From: Acanthamoeba sp. SK_2022b
Lineage: Eukaryota; Discosea; Longamoebia; Acanthamoebidae
DNA: 64,000 nt
Direction: 5' to 3'
NCBI GenBank assembly: GCA_027943245.1
Contig: JANDJZ010000078.1
Coordinates: 61,769-125,768 of the forward strand
A program made the translations under genes and the position numbers. The notes beneath the pieces were generated by a model. The model was not told the origin of the DNA and did no database searches. It saw only the letters and a program-made list of their open reading frames with translations. Shown in pieces: positions 15,691 through 26,634 of this stretch (positions are counted from its first letter, which is position 1; each line of letters opens with the position of its first letter).

Positions 15691-16294
15691 ATTTCTGGCC
15701 TTGAGCACGCGCGTGGGAGCGATGGCGATGGGCTGCTCGGGCTGCGGAGGCGGTGCGGCGGCCTTCTTCTTGGTCCGCTTGGCCCTGGGCGCCGGCGGAT
15801 GGGGGCTCGAGTAGGACTCCTCCATGGCCGACAGGACCACGTGCAGCGCCACGCTGTTGGCGACCTCGACGTCGGCCCGCGAGGGCGCCGTAGGGGCGAC
15901 CGACGGCCCGGACTGCGCGTTCGCTCGGTCCTGCGCCAGGGCTTCGGGCCGGTAGAACTCCATCTCACCGTAGTGGCGGAAGAGGAGCGGGGCATCCGTG
16001 CGCGCGGAAGCGGGGAGCCCAAACTGCATCGCCAGAGCAGTGTCGTACACCTTACGCGCCTCGGGCAGGTGGCCGCTCTTGTGCTCCAGCTGGGCGTACT
16101 CGTTCCAGAGCGGCAGATTGGTGCGGTTGGCGGAGAGGAGGGACTTGGCGGCCTCCCGCGCCTCGGTGAGGTTGAGCTGTCCGGCCTCGAATCGCAGGTA
16201 GGCCGCAGCAAGCGTCGTGCTCCCGGGGAACAGCTTCATCATGCCCTGGAACACGTTCCTGACCCAGAGCGTCAGCGCACCTTCCGATGACCTC

Positions 16295-16360
<66 letters not shown>

Positions 16361-17952
16361 CGCACACACGCACACACGCACACACGCACACACGCACACA
16401 CGCACACACACAATACCTGATGAATCTGAGCTTGGTCGGATCGGCGATGGAAGTCACGTTCCTGAGCCACATGTTGGCCCTGTTCTTCAGGGCCGCTTGT
16501 CGGGGCCAGCCCGTCGCGCCGAGGGTGTCCATCCGTTCGCTGATCTCGACGCCCGCGCGTGGCTGCTCGAACGCGAGCGCAGCCGACGGATCGACGTCGA
16601 ACGTGGCGGGCGCGGCGATTGAAAGCGAGTCGAGAATGGCAAACACGTCGCCCAGCTCCTCGCGCTCGAGGAAGTCGCGCTTGCGCGACGCGTGGTTGGA
16701 CGAGACGGCGACCAGCGAAGAGGCAGAAGGCGCCGGCGAGGCGGCCTCGCCGTCCGCCCGCAGGAGGGCGATGCCCTCGAGGTCGGCGCCCAGCGATTTG
16801 AGGAATGCGAAGATGAGCTGCATGCGCAGTTGGTCGTCGGCCACCTCGAACAGGTTGTACTTGATATCGTCGAAGAGCACCACCCGCTCTGGGTCCTCTT
16901 CCGAGTCCTTGCCTGAATGGAGACATCATCAGCACCAGAATAATAAATTGAAATTATAAATACTTTACAAATATAGAAATTATAAATACATTACAAATAA
17001 ATAAATGAAATGAAAACTGGGTGGTTACCCTCTTCCTGGTCGGACTCGGCGTCGTTGTCGGCCGACTTGGCTGGCCGCCAGTATCGTTTGTCGAGCTGGT
17101 CTTCCACGCGCACGAACTCCCAATAGAGCCGACGCATGCCGTCCTCGACGCTCCCATCGACGAGCGCGCTCAGCTCCTCCTCGTCGGCCTCCTCCTTTTC
17201 GGCCTTGACCTTGGGCGGCTTGGGCTTCTCCGCCATCACGTCCTCGAGCCACCGCGCCCACCCCGTCGCGCCCTACCCGAACCACATCATCAACGCCAAC
17301 GTCAATCATGGCCATCATGCGCGGTCCATCGGACATTGGTAGGGAGGGAGGGAGGGAGGCTGCACCTCCTCGCCCAACCGGGGCGTTTCCGAGTCCCAGA
17401 AGGCTTCGAGAAACTTGAGCTTGGTGTTGTACTCGGTCAGGTGGTTTGGACAAAAGAAGTTGAGCTCCAGCATTCCCTGAGAGGAGGCGACAGCGATGAG
17501 CGACGCTCGTACCCGGCATAGGTGGTATGTGTTGCGTTGTGTTGCGTTACGTGGGCGATACCTGGAAGAGCGCGATCGCTCGCTCGAGGTAGCCACCCTG
17601 TTTTTCAAAGGCGCACGCCCGCACGAAGAAGTCGACCATGGCCCGCTGTAGCTCTTGCCGCTTGAGCTCGTCGCCTGTGACAAACCGCACGTCGGTCTCA
17701 GCCGTGCGATCGGCGCCCGACGGGCGAAAAGGCCGTACAGCCGTACCTTTGGCCTTGAGGAGCTTGGCCTCCTGTTCCCGGAGCGTCTGAATGGCGGACG
17801 TGAAGACCTCGCGCATGGCCGACATGGTGAACTTGGTGAACGTCGACTGGCGGAAGTTGATGTAGCCCTCCCACAGCCGAACGCTCGCCGGGTGGGCGTC
17901 GATCGTGTCCTCCCACAGGAACACCATCTTCTCTCCTCTACAAAACGCATCA

Positions 17953-18038
<86 letters not shown>

Positions 18039-19060
18039 ATGAGTAAACGAATGGCAGGCGCAGCGCTGCGAGAGAAACATGTCACGCGCTGCGTACTCGA
18101 GGATTTGGGCCGAAGTGTTGAGAAAGCCGAACAGGAGGTCCTCGGATTCGGGGTTCTCGGCCATCGCCTTCTTAAAGATGGCCAGCTGGTAGGGCGCGCG
18201 GATGATTGCATTGTCAGTCGAGCGAATCCCGTCTCTCCCCAACATGTTGGTAACGCTACCTTCTTCTCGACGATGGGAGTCGTGGTCCTCCTGCTAAGCG
18301 GCTGGTATTCGTCCTGGAATGCGATGAATTCGAGCCACAGCTGCACGTCCTTGGGCGTCCGCTGGAGCTGCTGGTTGAACTCTTTCGACCTGTGCCGCGA
18401 AGCAACGAGTCGGTGAGCGTCGCAAGATACTCGCTGTTGGGTTGCGGTTTGGGGGAGGGGGCGAGCGGTCGGGTCGTGCACCTGCGGGTGAGGTAGTCCT
18501 CCAGGACCTCCTCCTCGTCCGCCTCGCCCTCGCTGTCGGAGCTGACGTCGACCGCCACGAAGCTTTTGGCGCTCTTGAAGCTGTCATTACCACCATCCTC
18601 CTCCTCCTCTTCCGCGTGCTGCTTCCGCTTCCTGATATGTATCACCGACGTCGCGACACGCAGTACGCGACAGCCCCCAAGCAAGCAATGAGCGATCAGT
18701 GGGTGGAGAGGTGGTGGGAGGGGAGCAACATGACGCAGCGAGGCTCAGTACCGTCGCCACCCGGGGATGACCGGGGGCAGATTCTTTGGTTTCGTGTAGC
18801 GAACGACCTGCGCCGTCGAGGCATCGTCGCTCCGCCCGATCGCGTATCCCATAGACTTGGTGAAGGTGAGCCGCTCGCCGGGGCGCAAGCCCAGGCAGTA
18901 GCGCTTCATCGAGTAGCGCGGGATGTCGGCCCGGTAGAGGTACCCGAACACCAGGTTGTTCCTGTCGCCCGTCACGTCTATCCTGAACAGCCGCTCCACT
19001 GGCAACGACCTGCACTCGATGGTCAACTAAGCTTCATGTGTGTATGCGTGTGTGCGTGTG

Positions 19061-19109
<49 letters not shown>

Positions 19110-19895
19110 TGAATGCGTGTGTGTGCGTGTGTGCGTACTCAACGGGTTCGGTGAGCCAGAGCGAGGCGGGCTTTCGCACGTCTTCTCGCATGAGCCTGCG
19201 TTCAATCTGGAGCTCCTTCTCCCGCTCCTCCTTTGTCCTCTTACGCGCCTCCTCTTCGTCTTGCTCCTCCCGCCGCCTTCTACCTCTGCCGTCTCGCTTC
19301 CTGTCGCCGCTCTTCTTCTTCTTGCTCTTCTTGCTCTTCTCCTCTTTCTCCTTCTCCTCTCTCCTCTTCCTCTTCTTCTTGTCCTCTCTGTCGCTGTCGC
19401 GCTTCCTCCTCTTTTGCCTGCGTCGCTGCCGCTCTCGATCGCTGCCTTGGCCCTCTCCGCCATCCGAGTCGGAAGCGGACGACGAGGAGGAGGCGGGACG
19501 TGGCGGTGCCGCGGCGGGCGGCGGCTTGGGCACCAGCTCCTGCGGGAAGGAGCTGAAGGAGGGCAGCGCGCTGGCGGCAGGCACGAAGGCAGACAAGACC
19601 ATTGCGCCGCCGGCTGGCGGGGGCGGCGGTAGCGCCGGCACAGCCGAGGGAAAGAGTGCGCCGGCAGATGGGAAGAGAGAGGAGCTGGCGGTGGGGGGAG
19701 GAGGCAGAGATGCACTCGAGGCGGATGGAAAGCTGGGAAATAAAGATGGGGCCTGTACGAAAAATCGATGTAAATAGGATTGAAAATAAGTGTGGATAAA
19801 AAAGGCCTAGCGAACCGACTCTGATGCAAAGGTACCTGTGCAGTTGAGGCTATGGGGAAAAGCGCTTTCCGCTCTTCGTGCGGAGGACCATCCAT
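14293..19895 (-). CDS. NRDE2: NRDE2-like HAT-repeat RNA-processing protein
   Basis: NRDE2 is a nuclear HAT-repeat protein tied to RNA surveillance through the MTR4/exosome and to splicing and RNAi. The ATG at 19895 begins MDGPPHEERKALFPIAST. A Pro/Ala stretch and a long Lys/Arg/Glu-rich region follow, and then the NRDE2-specific part, with FRIDVTGDRNNLVFGYLYRA and DIPRY. The HAT-repeat body starts LEDYLTRRSKEFNQQLQRTP, DVQLWLEFIAFQDEYQ, followed by many such repeats (ENPESEDLLFGFL, VRLWEGYINFRQ, LFSLYIHWES-like). It ends in a charged helix, RIQKKEEKKEQLENQEG, with its stop at 14293-14295. The protein exceeds 1,000 residues, usual for the family. Many introns carry simple repeats. The large C-terminal part matches animal and plant NRDE2 in organisation. 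The assignment is by eye but the N-terminal motif is quite specific. Confidence 0.82.
15623..15689. repeat. (GT)n microsatellite in NRDE2 intron
   Basis: About 33 GT units on the + strand, (CA)n on the sense strand of NRDE2. It is intronic, between exons in the C-terminal half of the gene. Confidence 0.9.
16297..16412. repeat. (CA)n and (CGCACA)n compound microsatellite in NRDE2 intron
   Basis: About 28 CA units, then a run of six-base units with CG interruptions. On the sense strand it reads (GT)n, the opposite of nearly all other dinucleotide tracts in the window. Confidence 0.9.
17952..18039. repeat. Hexanucleotide (ACGACC)n tandem array in NRDE2 intron
   Basis: About 14 perfect copies of ACGACC on the + strand. 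It stays open in a sense frame as poly-Val, but it lies just upstream of an intron acceptor (TTTTGTAG) before the VFLWEDTIDAHP exon and is therefore most likely intronic. Confidence 0.85.
19065..19108. repeat. (TG)n microsatellite in NRDE2 intron
   Basis: About 22 TG units with imperfect GTGC flanks, (CA)n on the sense strand. It separates the Lys/Glu-rich N-terminal exon from the exon holding the DRNNLVFGYLYRA motif. Confidence 0.88.
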
Positions 19896-21197
19896 TGCCA
19901 GTTTGCGAATGCTTTTTTTTTTCTTTATCTTTTTTCTTTATAAACAGGTAAAATGTTTCCTCAACAAGAAAAGTCAAGGAATTGGCTTCCAGTTACCTGA
20001 CATTCACACCAAGGCGCAGCAGTGTGCAGTGGTTTATGGTGCTGTGCCTTGAGGTGTGTAGAGTACATGTCTCTCAACCAGACTGTCCTGATACATAATG
20101 CAACAATGTTTGGACACAATGTGGTGAGTAGAGTGCCTGGCAATTACCACTGCCACCCATTCTTCAGATCTCACCAGAAACAGCAAAGGAGTGGGAGGAG
20201 AGTCTGTGGGCTTCATCCTTCCTTATCCCCGTTAATTTTGGGTTATCTGGTTACTGCCCAACGGGCATGTGGCCAATTGCCAGCCACAGCAGTAGCAGGT
20301 GGCTTAATTGTGCTACCGGGGTTCGCAGTTAACCGCGATTGGGCGGCAGTTTTCAAGGAGCAGTCGATGAGGCGTCCGCTTCAAATAGGACTCGCTCGCC
20401 ATTTTTACGCCTGGCAACGGTCCCAGTTTGGCAAATCGACCGGGCATCTCTCCGCGCGTCAATGGCGTGCACCATGACAGGAGCTCAAGCAGCGAGGCCA
20501 GTTGCGCAAGCCAGTGTCGCTGACACCAACGGGCTGACATGACTGGGCAGGGGGCACCCAACAAAAACAAGCGTGTGGGGGCACTGCTTCATGGTCGCCG
20601 CCAGCAGCAAGCAAAAGGGCGAAGTTGGGCCCGATTCCAGCACACCACACCAACGGTAGCACACTCGCGGTCAGGCAGACCAGCTGTTAACTCATCTCCG
20701 AGCTTCCAGCTTCCTTCCACTTTCCTTCCTCTCCTCATTTCCCGCCCCAAGCGCACGCCGACGTTCTGCAAGTGTCCGGCCCGGGACACTCTCCGGCTGA
20801 CGAATCGCATTGCGTTGTCGAGCCCCACTGCGTAATACTTGGGGGTGCACTTGAGGCCCAGTTCTCTTTCTTTTCCTTCTAGCCACGCGTACTCCCCCCT
20901 CCTGTCAAGTGCAGGGAACATCATCCTTCCACCTCTTACACTTACGCTCTTGCAGAGCCCAGCTCACGACTCGCGACTTTGACGTCACCTATCGCCACTT
21001 CGCAGCTTAAAAGAAGAAGATCAACAACCTCCAACGTCGCTTACCGTCGTAGAACCATCAACAACGCCTCACCACATCTCACCAAGCTTCCTCGCTCGTC
21101 AGCCCATCCTTTCTATCGCCGCCCTTAGCCGAACGGACATCTCCGCCAACACTTGACCGCCAACCGGACCCCGATACCATCATAACTCTCGACGCTA
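19896..21197. other. Divergent intergenic region between NRDE2 and the HA-domain gene
   Basis: About 1.3 kb holds both promoters. A T-rich tract is at 19913-19940. A second TGACGTCA palindrome is at 20980-20987, about 210 bp upstream of the HA-domain start codon. A 111-codon open frame on the minus strand (20589-20924) has no recognised homology and no clear exon partner, so it is not called as a gene. A CT-rich stretch near 20690-20750 could be promoter-associated. Confidence 0.45.
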
Positions 21198-23262
21198 ATG
21201 GCGACTACGTTCCCCACCACCAGCACCGGCGGTCGAAAGCGAAGTCGCAAGAGCCTGGCGGTATCAACACTAACAGTACGTGGTCCCAACTTGTCACTCT
21301 TACTCCTCTCACTCACACTCAAGCGCACTAGTTTCTTCTCACGTCATGTCCCGACTGTCGGGCCCTTTAGTTGTTTTGGTTCTTTTATCTCTTCGTTTAT
21401 TATCTTCACTTCAAACAACACTCACTTACCTCGGAGACTTGCCAACACCTCAATATCAATTACGTCCCCCGTTATCTCTTCTTGCGGTGGAGCAGCAAGC
21501 TCACGATTTCACAAGCGTTCCCGCTACACTTCACAAATTCCCATTGCCATTTATATAAACTCCTATTCCCGTTCCCACCGTTTTGATTGGCGCGTTTACT
21601 TTTCATTAATCATTCAAAAACATGGCCTTACGCCATTGGGTGAGAGCTTGTGTCTCCTGGCCAACGATGCACTAAGGCCTGACCAATCCCTCACCACCAA
21701 CACGAACACAGACGGAGCCGCGGGTCTCTCTCGCCGACAAGCCTGACAATGTCCTGGGTAATAACGCTGACGAAGAGAAGTGGGCCGTCCACCTGTTGCT
21801 TCTCCTTAAGGCAACCGACGCAGCGCGCGTGTTCAGTGACGATGACGATCAAAGTGACGACAACAGCAGCAGTGAAGGTTCGGAGGAGGAGGAGGACAAG
21901 GAAGCTATCACCGCGGTGCGGCGAAGTGCGCGAACAAAGAGGGCTCGCGGCTCCCGGAGCCTGGAGGACTATGTGTGGGATGACGCGGACGAGGAGGCAC
22001 CCGCAGCGTCCATGGTCGTTGACGGCGAGGACGAGGCTGATGACGAAGAAGGCAGCGACGTCGACGTCGATGATTATGCCCTCGAGCAGCGCAAGAGCCA
22101 AGCCATCAAGAGCGAATGCGACGATGAGGACCGTAACGAAGACCACCAGGCTTTGATGGACGAAGACGATGACGACGAGCAGCCCGAGGAAGAAGATTTC
22201 TCCGAGAGCGACGAGTACGTCGACCCGTCCTCCACCTCAACGCGACGCAGCCGCAACGCCCGCAGGACTTCCTTGCCGCCACCGTCAACATCGTCAACGG
22301 GTGCCCCGGTGTCATCGTCGTCACATCACATGGCCCCCGCATCCACTGTCCTTCCCGGTCACCCACAGATCGAGTCCTTACCCAACTACTCGTCGGCCGT
22401 CACTGTTGTGCCGCCGACCGCCACGGCCTTGCCGGTGTCGAACGCCGGCCCGGGTCGGGATTTAACAGCAACCAACACGCCCGCTCAGTCGTCATCGGGC
22501 AAGAAGACGCGCAAGCCCAAGTACAGCGCGGCGCTCGAGGCGCGATGGGAGGAGAAGTTTGAGTGGCTGCTAACCTACAAGCGGGCCAAGGGCAACTGTC
22601 GCGTGGCCGAGGGCAACAAGGAGTACCCGGGCCTGGGCAAGTGGCTCAGCAACCAAAAGACGCTGTGCAAGAAGGGCAAGCTCAAGGCCGAGCGTCGGCA
22701 AAAGCTCATCGACGTGGGCGCCATCGCCGATCCCGCCCTCAAGTCGTCCCCGCCCTCATCGCCGCCGTCGTCGTCGTCCAGCGTGAGCTCGCCTTTGCCT
22801 CGCGCCATGGGCGAGCCAGGCGACCACCTCAACGAGGCCGACGACGCGCAGGGTCCGCTCACCAAGCGCCGCAGAAAGGCCCACTCGCTCGTGGTCAACA
22901 TCGAGCGCATCCCGTCGATGTCGTCCGATCAGGAGGTCGACAGCGCCGCCTCGTCGCCGTCGGCCAGCGCCGCCAGCCTCTTCTCGGCCTCTTCGCCCTT
23001 CCGGACCTACCAGGGCAAGCCCATCCTGCCCTCCCTCTCCTTCCCGCATCCGATGGCGCCCGGCGGGCTGCACCCGCACTTGCCCATGACGCAGCAGCCA
23101 CCGCACTCGAACGGCGCCGGCCCGTCGCCCTCGTTCCTGTCGTTCGCGCTCGGGTCCATGCCGCCGGTCCTGTTCTCGCCCTACTCCATCGTGGGCGCCC
23201 CCTCCGGAGCTACACCGGCGAACCATCTCACTTCTCCCTCACCTCCACTTTCTTTGCTTTAA
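21198..23262 (+). CDS. Acidic nuclear protein with a helicase-associated (HA) domain
   Basis: Two exons: 21198-21275 (26 codons, donor GTACGT) and 21712-23262, both phase 0, giving about 542 residues. The N-terminus has a basic patch (GGRKRSRKSLAV). It is followed by a strongly acidic, Ser/Asp/Glu-rich region with a basic insert (RRSARTKRARGSR). The only clear domain, near residues 298-365, matches the helicase-associated domain (PF03457 type): WEEKFEWLLTYKRAKGNCRV, then PGLGKWLSNQ and a KKGKLKAERRQKLIDVGAI helix. No helicase motor is present. A Ser/Pro-rich tail completes it. In other organisms HA domains bind DNA or occur in repeats; a role in chromatin or transcription is inference. Confidence 0.72.
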
Positions 23263-23679
23263 AGAACCTCTTCTCTATCTTTATCTCTTTCACATCACAC
23301 TTACCAACACAGATAACTATGTATTGTAAATTTTACGTAAGAACAACCCGTGCTCCGTGCACACAACAGTTGCGCCTAGCACAGCCCGAAACCAAAATAG
23401 CTCGAAAAAGCACAGCACAGGCCGAGTAATTACCAAAGTTGGTGTTCGTCCGATCCAGAGGCCGCCAACAGCGCCAAAGAGCCCTCGTTCACACTCCAAA
23501 ATAGCCTTAACTTTACCTTTACGCAACCACGTTGGATCACAACTGCAACCAATCGCGGCCAGCACAGCTGCGTCACATTCCTGGCCATCCAATAGAAATT
23601 TCAGATAAAAACTTTTACTCAACCACCTTCCGATTCAACAAAATCAAAAAATAATTATAAGCCCGAACAAAAAGGCAAG
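23263..23679. other. Intergenic region
   Basis: This lies between two tandem plus-strand genes and contains the 3' flank of the HA-domain gene and the 5' flank of the next. It has T-rich and A-rich stretches but no recognised gene, RNA or repeat. Confidence 0.4.
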
Positions 23680-24878
23680 ATGAAGATTTTCAAGAAGGTG
23701 AAGCATACAGTCAGCAACAAGCCCTTGAGCCCACGAGAGTCGGAGACAGGGTCGCTTGTTTGCGATTTGGACAATATTAGGGGCGAGGTGGAGGGCACGG
23801 TCGGCGACTCGTTCCGGTCCCTCCCCGTCCACAAGGATCTGCATCGACTCGCCCCCTCAACACGAGCACGTCTCCCATTCTTCGTTCTTTATTATTATTA
23901 ATATAGGTATTTTTTATTGTTTTTTTTTAAAAAACTATTTGATTAACAAGTGTGCCGCTCCAGGTGTGGGACAGCAACGGCCGACTGTTGAACGGGCCGG
24001 AGCTGTTTGCGGAGGATGAGGACGACGAGCGACGGAAGCGGTTCCTCCCTACCAAGCGCGTCCTATGGGCGCTGACCTCCACCGTGGATCCTGCCAAATG
24101 CGACCACATCATGACCGTGTTCGAGGTGCACGCACGCCACACACGCATGGCAAACACGACGCACCCGCACGGCATCGTTTGCCTCAACTGAAAGAACACT
24201 CGTCTCTCCAACATGCAGGAAAAGGTGGTTCGCGGATCGGTGCACGACATCGTCGGCTCCATGCTCGACTTCTTTGGCCTCATCGACGACGGCGAGGTTG
24301 TTGTGCCCCGCCTCCGCAGTTTGCGCATTCTCAAGGTGAGTATGGGCCCACGTCGTGTTCGCGTTCGCGTTCGCGTTCGCGTTCGTGTTCGTGTTCGTGT
24401 TCGTGGTTGCTCATTGTTGGCGCGTATGGCGTGGGCAGTTGGTGAATCAAGCGATCCTGGCGCCGGCGGTGATCCATCTCAATCTCTTCATGACCAAGAG
24501 CCCCGAAAAGGAAACCTACATGAACGCCGGTGACTGGAAGATACGTAGGTCTTCCCCATTCTCTCATGTGGTGTGCGTGCGGGGGAGGGGGGGGGCGAGT
24601 CCTGACGGAGTTCCGGGAATGTGTCTACGCAGACATCAACTTCCAAAAGGACGGGCGGGTGACGGTGCGGCACTCCAAGTGGGAGAAGACGAGGGACTCG
24701 TCGTTCAAGTGGCACCTCAAGATGACCCTCAATGACTCGCTCTCCATGCTCGAGGATGCCAGCTTCGCCTTCCTCAAGCTGCGCTTCCCCGCCACCGATG
24801 AGGGCGCGGCCCGCAAGAAAGCATTCCTCGAGTACATCGGTATCCCCCTTTCTCTCCATTAAGTGAAGACGCTCTCGA

Positions 24879-24944
<66 letters not shown>

Positions 24945-26225
24945 AAACTCACGCACGCGCGTAGGTAAGTTCTACTCGGGTCAGTCGCGAGTCGCGGAGG
25001 AGGAACGAGAGATGTGGGAGCGGCCCCACAACAAGCTGCCCATACACAAGAGCTTGGCCTCCATCGCCTTCCGCTGCTCCATTTCGTGCGTCAACTCCTG
25101 CCCCACCACCACAAATCGGAGAGCACTGCGCTCATGTGCGTTGGATCGCTCTCGGGCTGCTACACATGCGCGCAATGTGTGAAGTGAGCTCGTTCGTTGT
25201 CGTGTCGGTTTCTCATGGCGGCGTTCACGGAAACAGGCTGCAGGATTCGACGCTGTTCGAGTCCGCGTCAGGCGCGCCGGCCGAACAGAACATAAAGTCC
25301 CTCCTTCTGGTGCTCGCCCGGGTTTTCTCCCCCGGAAAGGAGGAAGGTGGCACTACCCGAGATCCAGCTCTTTCACGTTCTCTTTCAATCTCGACTGATC
25401 ATCATCTGGCCTGAACAGTGATCGAGAACGAGTTCGAACAACACTACCAAAAGAACGACGCGGTTGCCTCTCTTCGCTTTTTCCTTCGCGAGGTACCCTA
25501 AGAGACTTGTTTTTATGATAAAAATGAAGGAAAAAGAACGAAGGCGTTAATCGGTCGTCTTCGCTCTTTCGCAGGTGCTAAAGCTGTCCGACGAGGAGGG
25601 TGACGACGCCAGGCAATTGACGGCGGTGCTGAAGACCCTCCACGGCAGCATCCTCGCTCCTTGCCTCATGCTCTTGCACGATCGCGTGGGCGCCACCGAC
25701 GCATCAGCTCCGCCGCTTCCCCTGGTCAGAGAGAAGGGCGACGCGATGGTGACCGTCCACATTCATCGTCCGCCACGCAGCTCTGTATCCGATGGCGGCG
25801 GCGATGACGTCAGCAGCGCGAGCAGCAGAAAGGACGACAACGAGAGCGGGAGCTTTGCCAAGTGTGGCGAGGAGTCGGCCGAGGCCGGTGCACAGGTTTC
25901 GGAGGGAGAAAGCGAGGCGCGCACGAGCAACGGCGTCCTCATCACCAGCGCTTCGACGCTGACCAAGGCGGCGATGGACAAGAAGCGGAGAAAGATGGAG
26001 GACCGTCTGGTGACGGTTCGGCACAGCATGCGGACAGTGAGCGAGGTCAAGCCCGAGGCCGAGAACTACTTTGAGTTCGGGTGGCACGTCGAGCTGGACC
26101 TCGACAGCGACGTCAAGCGAATGGTGGCCGTGCGGATGCAGGTGGATGACATCCACTTCGGGACCAACGTCGATAGCGATGCCAGGAAGGAGATCGAGTT
26201 CGCCCTGCGAAGGGCCATCGAGTAG
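23680..26225 (+). CDS. Unrecognised multi-exon protein
   Basis: I do not recognise the family. The ATG at 23680 starts MKIFKKVKHTVSNKPLSP. Exons then give VWDSNGRLLNGPELFAEDED, a segment with AKCDHIMTVFE, and a region EKVVRGSVHDIVGSMLDFFG. Later come DWKIHINFQKDGRVTVRHSK and LNDSLSMLEDASFAFLKLRF. The C-terminal half has the helical stretch SLLLVLARVIENEFEQHYQK, then FFLREVLKLSDEEGDDARQL. The last exon runs through a Ser/Gly-rich linker and ends WHVELDLDSDVKRMVAVRMQ and on to the stop at 26223-26225. No signal peptide or membrane helix is evident. Exon joins are plausible from frame and GT-AG sites, but a few internal joins (24950-25430) are unsure. It is the last host gene before the 5S/retrotransposon region. 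Confidence 0.6.
24356..24410. repeat. (GTTCGC)n / (GTTCGT)n hexanucleotide array
   Basis: Nine or so tandem six-base units that shift from GTTCGC to GTTCGT along the array. They lie directly after a GTGAGT donor (exon ending LRSLRILK) and so are intronic. Confidence 0.8.
24882..24942. repeat. (AC)n microsatellite in an intron of the unrecognised gene
   Basis: About 30 AC units, (CA)n on the sense strand, in the intron after the EYIG exon. Confidence 0.9.
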
Positions 26226-26329
26226 CGCGTCAATGTTGCGCCATTCGCTGATCCGCGGTTCCCCACAATGCAACAACCAACACGAGCTTGCTAACAATGG
26301 CAACTGTTCCAGCCTCTCCCTTGTGTGTC

Positions 26330-26416
26330 TTTCCTCAAACAAAGGATGACATTGAGGCTGCAACAGATGTCGAGTGCTGTTGGATACGGCCATACTGCGC
26401 AGAAAGCACCGCTTCC
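26330..26416. repeat. Outer inverted-repeat segment, copy 1 (5S 5' flank plus 5S nt 1-35)
   Basis: The sequence matches the reverse complement of 35175-35261 almost exactly, and homology fades at about 26330. It carries the 5' flank of the 5S gene and the first 35 nt of 5S. Together with 32302-32472 it forms one complete arm of the 5S-bearing inverted repeat, now interrupted by the retrotransposon. Confidence 0.9.
26382..26416 (+). rRNA. 5S rRNA gene, 5' fragment (nt 1-35), interrupted
   Basis: These 35 nt, starting GGATACGGCCATACTGCGCA, are identical to nt 1-35 of the complete 5S gene at 35091-35209. The match stops abruptly at 26416, where retrotransposon sequence begins. The remainder of this gene is found at 32302-32367. 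The interrupted gene cannot make normal 5S rRNA. Confidence 0.93.
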
Positions 26417-26634
26417 GAAAAAAACTTTCTGCCACGAACAAGGCCACAGCTCCTGCTCCCCCCCCTGAACTCGGGTACACCCAACTCAAGAGATGAAGTG
26501 CTATTTTGTATGAAGCTTGGAACGGTCAATCCAAGGATAAAAAACAATGCCAGAAGACCTAGTCTTCCGCCAAACCCGCGCACAGACAGCATCATAATTA
26601 ATCATACAAAACACTCGCATCTTCTCTCAGAAAG

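Noticed and set aside
15623..15814. Cys-Val repeat proteins read through CA/GT tracts (also at 11199, 11582, 12141, 24882, 46093, 47366, 51826 and 59313)
   Set aside because: All come from translating intronic microsatellites; flanking splice sites show they are removed.
17952..18039. CRISPR-like or satellite array
   Set aside because: The repeat is a 6-bp unit without spacers; it is a simple intronic microsatellite.
20310..20345. Possible tRNA T-arm (GGTTCGC-like word)
   Set aside because: No matching acceptor stem, D-arm or anticodon arm could be folded around it.
20589..20924. 111-codon minus-strand frame in the NRDE2/HA-domain intergenic region
   Set aside because: No recognised domain, no matching exon or splice chain, and it lies in a region expected to be promoter.
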